From: Planctomycetaceae bacterium
GTDB taxonomy: Bacteria > Planctomycetota > UBA1135 > GCA-002686595
DNA: 64,000 bases
Direction: 5' to 3'
Assembly (NCBI GenBank): GCA_011525785.1
Contig: WYBT01000056.1
Coordinates: 1-64,000, forward strand
Part shown: piece after piece, positions 59,643 through 64,000 of the stretch
How positions within the stretch are numbered: position 1 is the stretch's first letter
How the letters are laid out: each line of letters starts with the position of its first letter
Translations under genes and position numbers: made by a program
The notes under the pieces: generated by a model
What the model saw: the letters and a program-made list of their open reading frames with translations, nothing else
Told to the model about the DNA's origin: nothing
Database searches by the model: none

Positions 59643-60344
59643 GTGAACGAAGGACTCCTGCAAGGCGTGACGACCATGCGCTCGGCCGAGAAGCGGCTCG
59701 AGACCATCGCAGCCAACCTCGCCAACGTCGACTCGAACGGCTTCAAGAAGACCACCGCGTCGGTGCGCGAGTTCGAGCGCGTGTTGCGCGGCCGCGTCGA
59801 GCGCGAGATCTCGACCAAGCTCGAATACAACTTCGCGCAGGGCGCGCTGCGCCAGACCGCGGGAACCTATGACCTGGCGCTCGCCGGCGAGGGCTTCTTC
59901 GCCGTCGAGGGCGAGCAAGGCGAGCTGCTGACCCGCGACGGACGCTTCTTCGTCGACGACAAGGGCACGCTCCAGACCTTTGAAGGCCTGCCCGTGGTGT
60001 GGTCCGGCCCGCGCGGCACGATCGATCCGGCGGGTGTCGAGATCACGGTCGACGGCGAGGGCTTCGTGCGCCAGGGCCTCAACCAGGTCGGACGCTTGCG
60101 CGTCGTCGACTACGAGGACAAGACCAGCCTCACCATCGACGCGCGCGGCTTCTTCGTCGCGCCTCCGACCGCCGTCGAGCGCGCGGCCGACGCGCAGGTG
60201 CGTCAGGGCTACCTCGAGCAGAGCAACGTCTCCGCCGTGGACGAGATGGTCGCGCTCATCGCCGCGCAACGACAGTTCGAGTCGGGCGCGCGCGTGCTCA
60301 GTTCGATCGACCAGACCTACCGCCGACTGACCGCTCCGCGGTAG
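59643..60344 (+). CDS. flgF: Flagellar basal-body rod protein FlgF
   Basis: A 233-residue proximal/distal rod protein of the flagellar basal body, exported by the flagellar type III system. EGLLQGVTTMRSAEKRLETI and ANLANVDSNGFKKT form the N-terminal Flg_bb_rod motif. GTYDLALAGEGFFAVEG is the D1-domain hallmark, and RQGYLEQSNVSAVDEMVALI the C-terminal coiled-coil. GTG 59643 aligns residue by residue with the FlgG start; an in-frame GTG at 59634 is the alternative. It opens the run flgF-flgG-flgA-flgH-flgI, with a 40-bp gap to flgG. Confidence 0.9.
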   Translation: MNEGLLQGVTTMRSAEKRLETIAANLANVDSNGFKKTTASVREFERVLRGRVEREISTKLEYNFAQGALRQTAGTYDLALAGEGFFAVEGEQGELLTRDGRFFVDDKGTLQTFEGLPVVWSGPRGTIDPAGVEITVDGEGFVRQGLNQVGRLRVVDYEDKTSLTIDARGFFVAPPTAVERAADAQVRQGYLEQSNVSAVDEMVALIAAQRQFESGARVLSSIDQTYRRLTAPR

Positions 60345-60384
60345 TCGCTGAACCAGGCTTTCGAGAAACAGGAACGCAACAGCC

Positions 60385-61173
60385 ATGCTCCGAGCGCTGA
60401 TGACCGCTGCATCCGGGATGAAGGTGCAGCAAATGCAGGTCGACACGATCGCCAACAACATCGCGAACGTGAACACCACCGGGTTCAAGAAGAACGAGCT
60501 CGCCTTCCGCGAGATGCTCTACGAGACCATCCGCAGCCCGGGCGCGCCGACTGCCGCCGCGCAGATGTCGCCCACCGGTCTGCAAGTCGGCAGCGGCGCC
60601 GAGATCGCCGGCTCGGTCAAGACCTTCCGTCAGGGCGAGCTCCAACCGACGGGCAACAAGCTGGACATGGCCTTGGCCGGCGCGGGCTTCTTCCGCGTGC
60701 GCTTGGGCAACGGCGAGTACCGCTACACGCGCGACGGCGGCTTCCGACAAGACGGTTCGAACACGCTGGTCACGAGCGAGGGCTACCCGCTCGACCCGCC
60801 GGTGCAGATCCCGCCGGACGCGGTCGAAGTGATCATCGGTGAAGACGGGACGGTCTCGGTAGTGCGCTCCGACTCGGGTCTGCCCGAGCAGGTCACCAAC
60901 ATCAGCTTGTTCCGCTTCGCCAATCCCAGCGGCCTCAAGGCGCAGGGATCGAACCTGTTTTCGGACACGGCGAGTTCGGGACAGCCCCAGCAAGCGACAC
61001 CGGGCGTGGACGGCACAGGCACGGTCCGTCAGGGCTATCTCGAGCGCGCCAACGTCTCGACCGTCGATGAACTCGTCGCGCTGATCCTGGCCCAGCGCAA
61101 CTACGAGATCAACAGCCGCGCGATCCGCGTGAGCGACGAGATGATGAGTCAAGTCAACAACATGATCCGCTGA
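60385..61173 (+). CDS. flgG: Flagellar basal-body distal rod protein FlgG
   Basis: A 262-residue distal rod protein. MLRALMTAASGMKVQQMQVD and TIANNIANVNTTGFKKNE make the perfect N-terminal family motif. AQMSPTGLQVGSGAEIAGSV with TGNKLDMALAGAGFFRV identifies FlgG rather than FlgF. The C-terminus (LERANVSTVDELVALILAQR, then NYEINSRAIRVSDEMM) forms the closing helix. AGGAA lies before ATG 60385. It lies 40 bp after flgF and 4 bp before flgA. Confidence 0.96.
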   Translation: MLRALMTAASGMKVQQMQVDTIANNIANVNTTGFKKNELAFREMLYETIRSPGAPTAAAQMSPTGLQVGSGAEIAGSVKTFRQGELQPTGNKLDMALAGAGFFRVRLGNGEYRYTRDGGFRQDGSNTLVTSEGYPLDPPVQIPPDAVEVIIGEDGTVSVVRSDSGLPEQVTNISLFRFANPSGLKAQGSNLFSDTASSGQPQQATPGVDGTGTVRQGYLERANVSTVDELVALILAQRNYEINSRAIRVSDEMMSQVNNMIR

Positions 61174-61177
61174 CGCC

Positions 61178-62110
61178 ATGACCATCCTTGCGAGTCTGAT
61201 CCTGGGTGGCGTGACGCTCACGCTCTCACCGCAGGCGCGCGTGCGCGGGGCCGAAATCGAGCTGTCGGCGATCGCCACGGTGGCGGGCGACGACGCGGCC
61301 GAAGTCGAACGCGTGCGCGCGCTGAAGCTGGGTTATGCGCCGGCGCCCGGGCACAGCCGCCTGATCGCGGCGCAGCGGCTCGAGGCCGATGTCGAGCGCC
61401 TGCTCACCGGAGTGGACGTCACGGTCGTCGGCGCGAGCGCCTGTCGAGTCCTGCCGGCGACGGAATTGCTCACCGGCGCCGCGCTGACCTCCGTCGCGAA
61501 GGCCGAGATCGTGCGCTGGACGCAGGGCCGTGACGCTCAGCTCGAGCTCGTGTCGAGCTTGGCGGACATCGAGGTGCCCACCAGCAACTCGCCGCTCGAT
61601 CTGCGTGCGGTGATCGCCGAACCACAGGTGCGCGCCGGAGTGCTCAACGTCCCGATCCGCATCACGGTCGACGGTCAGCTCTACCGCACGGTGTGGAGCA
61701 ACTGGCGCGTGACGCTCTATCAGGAGGTGAACGTGCTCAAGAACGCCATCAAGGCCGGCGACGCGCTCACCCCAGAGCTGTTCGAACGCAAGCGCGTGGC
61801 GCTCACGACGGGCGGCGAGTCGCCGGCGCCGCTCGAGCTCCAGCGGGGCGTGAAGGCGGCGCGCGACATGGCGGCTGGCGCGATGCTCAAGAGCTCCGAC
61901 GTCGCGCTCGACACGCTGGTCAAGCGGGGCGACACGCTGTTCCTCGAGATTCGCCGCGGCGCCATCACGGCGCGCGTGGCTGCCAGCGCCGACCAGGACG
62001 GCCGCGCCGGCGACCGCATCCGAGTCACGCTGCTCGACTCAGGCAAGAACATCAACGCCGTCGTCCAGTCGCGCGAACTGGCGGTGATCGACCTGGCGCG
62101 CGAAGGCTGA
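61178..62110 (+). CDS. flgA: Flagellar P-ring assembly chaperone FlgA
   Basis: A 310-residue periplasmic chaperone for the P-ring protein FlgI. A short hydrophobic N-terminus (MTILASLILGGVTLTLS) is the export signal. The middle part has LSAIATVAGDDAAEVERVRA-type sequence. The C-terminal SAF domain and following strands (AIKAGDALTPELFERKRVAL, ARDMAAGAMLKSSDVAL, VKRGDTLFLEIRRGAI) are the diagnostic FlgA half, ending in a conserved VVQSRELAVID. The N-terminal half is longer than in enterics. It lies 4 bp after flgG, clearly co-transcribed. Confidence 0.88.
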   Translation: MTILASLILGGVTLTLSPQARVRGAEIELSAIATVAGDDAAEVERVRALKLGYAPAPGHSRLIAAQRLEADVERLLTGVDVTVVGASACRVLPATELLTGAALTSVAKAEIVRWTQGRDAQLELVSSLADIEVPTSNSPLDLRAVIAEPQVRAGVLNVPIRITVDGQLYRTVWSNWRVTLYQEVNVLKNAIKAGDALTPELFERKRVALTTGGESPAPLELQRGVKAARDMAAGAMLKSSDVALDTLVKRGDTLFLEIRRGAITARVAASADQDGRAGDRIRVTLLDSGKNINAVVQSRELAVIDLAREG

Positions 62111-62125
62111 GCCCAATCCCACAGC

Positions 62126-62743
62126 ATGAAAACACTCCTCACGATCCTGGCTCTCGTCGCTGCGGCGCTCCCTGCGAGTGCGCAGGCCCGCAAAGGCTCG
62201 ATCTACGACCCCGACAACAGTCCCGGTGCGCCGATGGCGGCGCGCATCGCGGTGCGCCGCGGCGATCTGGTCACCGTGCTCATCAGCGAGAACCAGAACG
62301 TGCGCAATCAAGAGGCCTCCGACCTCTCGAAAGCCACCAACCTCAACTACAAGATCAACCTGTTCGACATCAAGCCGGACGCGTTCACGACGCTGCCCAA
62401 GCTCGACGCCGACTCCACCGATGGCTTCATCGGCGCCGCCAAGTACGAAAAGAGCGGCGCGTTCACCGCGCGCCTGGCCGCAGTCGTCGTCGATGTGCTG
62501 CCCAACGGCAATCTGGTGATCAGCGGCCGGCGCGAGATCCGCATCGACCAGGAGACCAAGCTGATCGAGTTCAGCGGCGTAGTGCGGCGCTTCGACATCG
62601 GGGCCGACAACTCGGTCACCAGCGAACTCGTGGCCAACGCGCAGGTGCTCTACAAGGGCTCGGGCCCGATGACGCACCACACCAACCGCACGGGCGTCGG
62701 CCGCTGGTTCCACGACGCGATCTCCTGGCTGTGGCCCTTCTGA
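62126..62743 (+). CDS. flgH: Flagellar L-ring protein FlgH
   Basis: A 205-residue L-ring subunit in the outer membrane. After the signal (MKTLLTILALVAAALPASAQ) it shows RRGDLVTVLISENQNVRNQE, the FlgH hallmark (GDivTV.I.E...). A second conserved block is VVDVLPNGNLVISGRREIRI with a following GVVRRFDI. FlgH is normally a lipoprotein, but no lipobox Cys exists here and the signal looks like signal peptidase I type. It lies 15 bp after flgA and 14 bp before flgI. Confidence 0.92.
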   Translation: MKTLLTILALVAAALPASAQARKGSIYDPDNSPGAPMAARIAVRRGDLVTVLISENQNVRNQEASDLSKATNLNYKINLFDIKPDAFTTLPKLDADSTDGFIGAAKYEKSGAFTARLAAVVVDVLPNGNLVISGRREIRIDQETKLIEFSGVVRRFDIGADNSVTSELVANAQVLYKGSGPMTHHTNRTGVGRWFHDAISWLWPF

Positions 62744-62757
62744 GGCGAGCACGCGCG

Positions 62758-64000
62758 ATGAGAACCTTGGTGTGGATTGCGGTCGCGATGCTGGCTTGCG
62801 CCTCGCTCGCGCAGGAGTCGACGCCGGCGCCGGCGCAAGCACAGACGCGTCGTGCGCGGCCTTCGCGACCGGTCGCGCCGCCGGTGGCGCGTCCGCCTGC
62901 GCCGGGCTCGGGCGGCGGCTCGAACGGAACACGTCCGAACACCTCCGGTCCGTCGCGACCGGCGCGGCGCGAGCTGATCGCCAAGCTCACCGGCGCCGCC
63001 GCGGAGTCGCCGACGGTGCAGGCCCCGTCGTCACCGCAGTCGCCGCAGATCGACGTCGCCCGTCCGATCGACGCCGCGCAGGACCCGTCGTTGTGGCTCG
63101 GTCAAGGCGGAGTGCAGGCGCCCGCTCAGCCGAGCACGCGCTCCACCGCCGAGTACGAACGCGGCGAGCGCTTCGTGCCCAAGCCCGGGCGCGGCGCGTC
63201 GGGGCAATCGATCACCACGACCGTTCAAACGGTCTGCGACGTGCGCGGTCAGGAAGAGAACGACATCTTCGGAATCGGCTTGGTGACCGGACTGTCGGGC
63301 ACCGGCGACTCTCCCAACATGACGCGCCAGCTCGTCGACAACGTGCTGCGCGTGGCGGGCGTGCGCATCGACGTGAACAACCTCGCGCCGAAGAACGTGG
63401 CCTTCGTGCGCGTCGAAGCCAAGTTGCCGCCGGGCATCCAGGCCGGGCGCAAGATCGACGTGCGCGTCTCGACACTGGGGGACTGCAAGAGTCTGCAGGG
63501 CGGAACGCTGCTCTTCACGGAGCTCACCGACGTCAACGGCGTTGTCTATGCGACCTCGTCGGGGCCGGTGGACGTGGGCGGCTTTCTTGCGAGCGGGCAG
63601 GGCGCCAGCGTTTCGAAGAACCACGTGACGGTCGGCACGATCGCCGGCGGCGGCAAGGTCGAACGCTCGGTGCCGGTCGAGATCGTCAGCGACCACGGCT
63701 TCATCTACCTCGACCTCCGTCCTTCGCAGAGCTCGTTCACCAACCTCGTGCGCATCTGCGAGGCCGTCAACGCGGTCTATCCCGCGGCGGCCGAAGCGGC
63801 GACGGACGGACGCACTGTGAAAGTGCAAGTCCCCGGCGAGTTGCCGCAGAACGCCCATGTCGCGTTCCTCGAGTCGATTCTGACCCTCGAGATCACGCCG
63901 CAAGTGCAACCCTACGTCGTCGTGAACGAGCGCACCGGCACGATCGTGATGGGTGAAGGCGTGCGTCTGCGACCCGGCGCCGTGGCGATGGGCAATTTGA
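62758..64000 (+). CDS. flgI: Flagellar P-ring protein FlgI, cut by the window end
   Basis: The frame from ATG 62758 is open for 414 codons to the window edge, where it is truncated. The signal peptide runs to about residue 19. A Pro/Ala/Ser-rich stretch of about 135 residues, unusual for FlgI, follows. The FlgI core begins near residue 155: IFGIGLVTGLSGTGDSPN, then NLAPKNVAFVRVEAKLPPGI and DVRVSTLGDCKSLQGGTLLF. Near the edge are VPVEIVSDHGFIYLDL and VVVNERTGTIVMGEGVRL, with the latter part of the protein missing. It forms the periplasmic ring around the flagellar rod. FlgA just upstream would be its chaperone. Confidence 0.93.
   Translation, partial: MRTLVWIAVAMLACASLAQESTPAPAQAQTRRARPSRPVAPPVARPPAPGSGGGSNGTRPNTSGPSRPARRELIAKLTGAAAESPTVQAPSSPQSPQIDVARPIDAAQDPSLWLGQGGVQAPAQPSTRSTAEYERGERFVPKPGRGASGQSITTTVQTVCDVRGQEENDIFGIGLVTGLSGTGDSPNMTRQLVDNVLRVAGVRIDVNNLAPKNVAFVRVEAKLPPGIQAGRKIDVRVSTLGDCKSLQGGTLLFTELTDVNGVVYATSSGPVDVGGFLASGQGASVSKNHVTVGTIAGGGKVERSVPVEIVSDHGFIYLDLRPSQSSFTNLVRICEAVNAVYPAAAEAATDGRTVKVQVPGELPQNAHVAFLESILTLEITPQVQPYVVVNERTGTIVMGEGVRLRPGAVAMGNL

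Overview
The window reads as chromosome of a high-GC member of the Planctomycetota. No rRNA or marker gene is present, so this is inferred from gene content. The clues are a Ser/Thr kinase with a TPR tail facing an RNA polymerase sigma factor, many very large secreted beta-propeller-like proteins sharing one C-terminal domain, a sulfatase-like lipoprotein, carboxypeptidase-regulatory-like repeat proteins, and a flagellar flgFGAHI run. The shared C-terminal domain recalls deep planctomycete lineages with big secretomes.

Layout. 1-489: right-hand end of a CRISPR array (seven 36-bp palindromic repeats), with cas genes not in view. 843-5200: ClC channel, divergent CPA2 antiporter and a VOC protein, with tandem and duplicated DNA between them. 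5617-10173: DUF2325-like protein, kinase-TPR protein and sigma factor, the last two separated by a long palindrome. 10328-17901: three large secreted proteins. 18020-22852: Nudix hydrolase, GT2 and GT39 glycosyltransferases, sulfatase-like lipoprotein. 23170-25952: a secreted protein, a second copy of the palindrome family, a string of gene fragments, and a complete MNT/HEPN toxin-antitoxin pair. 26084-31021: radical SAM/B12 protein, GT9, FUN14-like protein, purF. 31195-41484: one more large secreted protein, three carboxypeptidase-regulatory-like proteins, a kelch protein, and a sigma factor gene carrying a run of ten G with a small Cys-rich secreted protein behind it. An IS21 remnant and a MITE-like element also lie here. 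41868-46163: compact housekeeping operon aroF-tpiA-secG-pyrE-yicC-gmk behind a recognisable sigma-70 promoter. 46200-59514: secreted repeat protein, CNNM/CorC protein, two hypothetical proteins, stand-alone CoaC, two secreted proteins (one a HExxH metalloprotease), DUF155/RMD1 protein, Na+/Ca2+ exchanger. 59643-64000: flgF-flgG-flgA-flgH-flgI, the last cut by the window end.

Working together. The 41.9-46.2 kb operon supplies aromatic, nucleotide and central metabolism plus a Sec subunit. The flagellar run builds the rod and the P and L rings. The glycosyltransferases, radical SAM protein and sulfatase-like lipoprotein suggest cell-envelope glycan work. Eight secreted proteins with unrelated N-terminal parts end in one conserved ~120-150-residue domain whose last residue is always proline. 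This looks like a shared export or attachment tag and is the strongest candidate here for an undescribed system. Accessory signals are CRISPR, MNT/HEPN, two palindromic elements abutting stop codons, a MITE-like element and several decayed gene copies.
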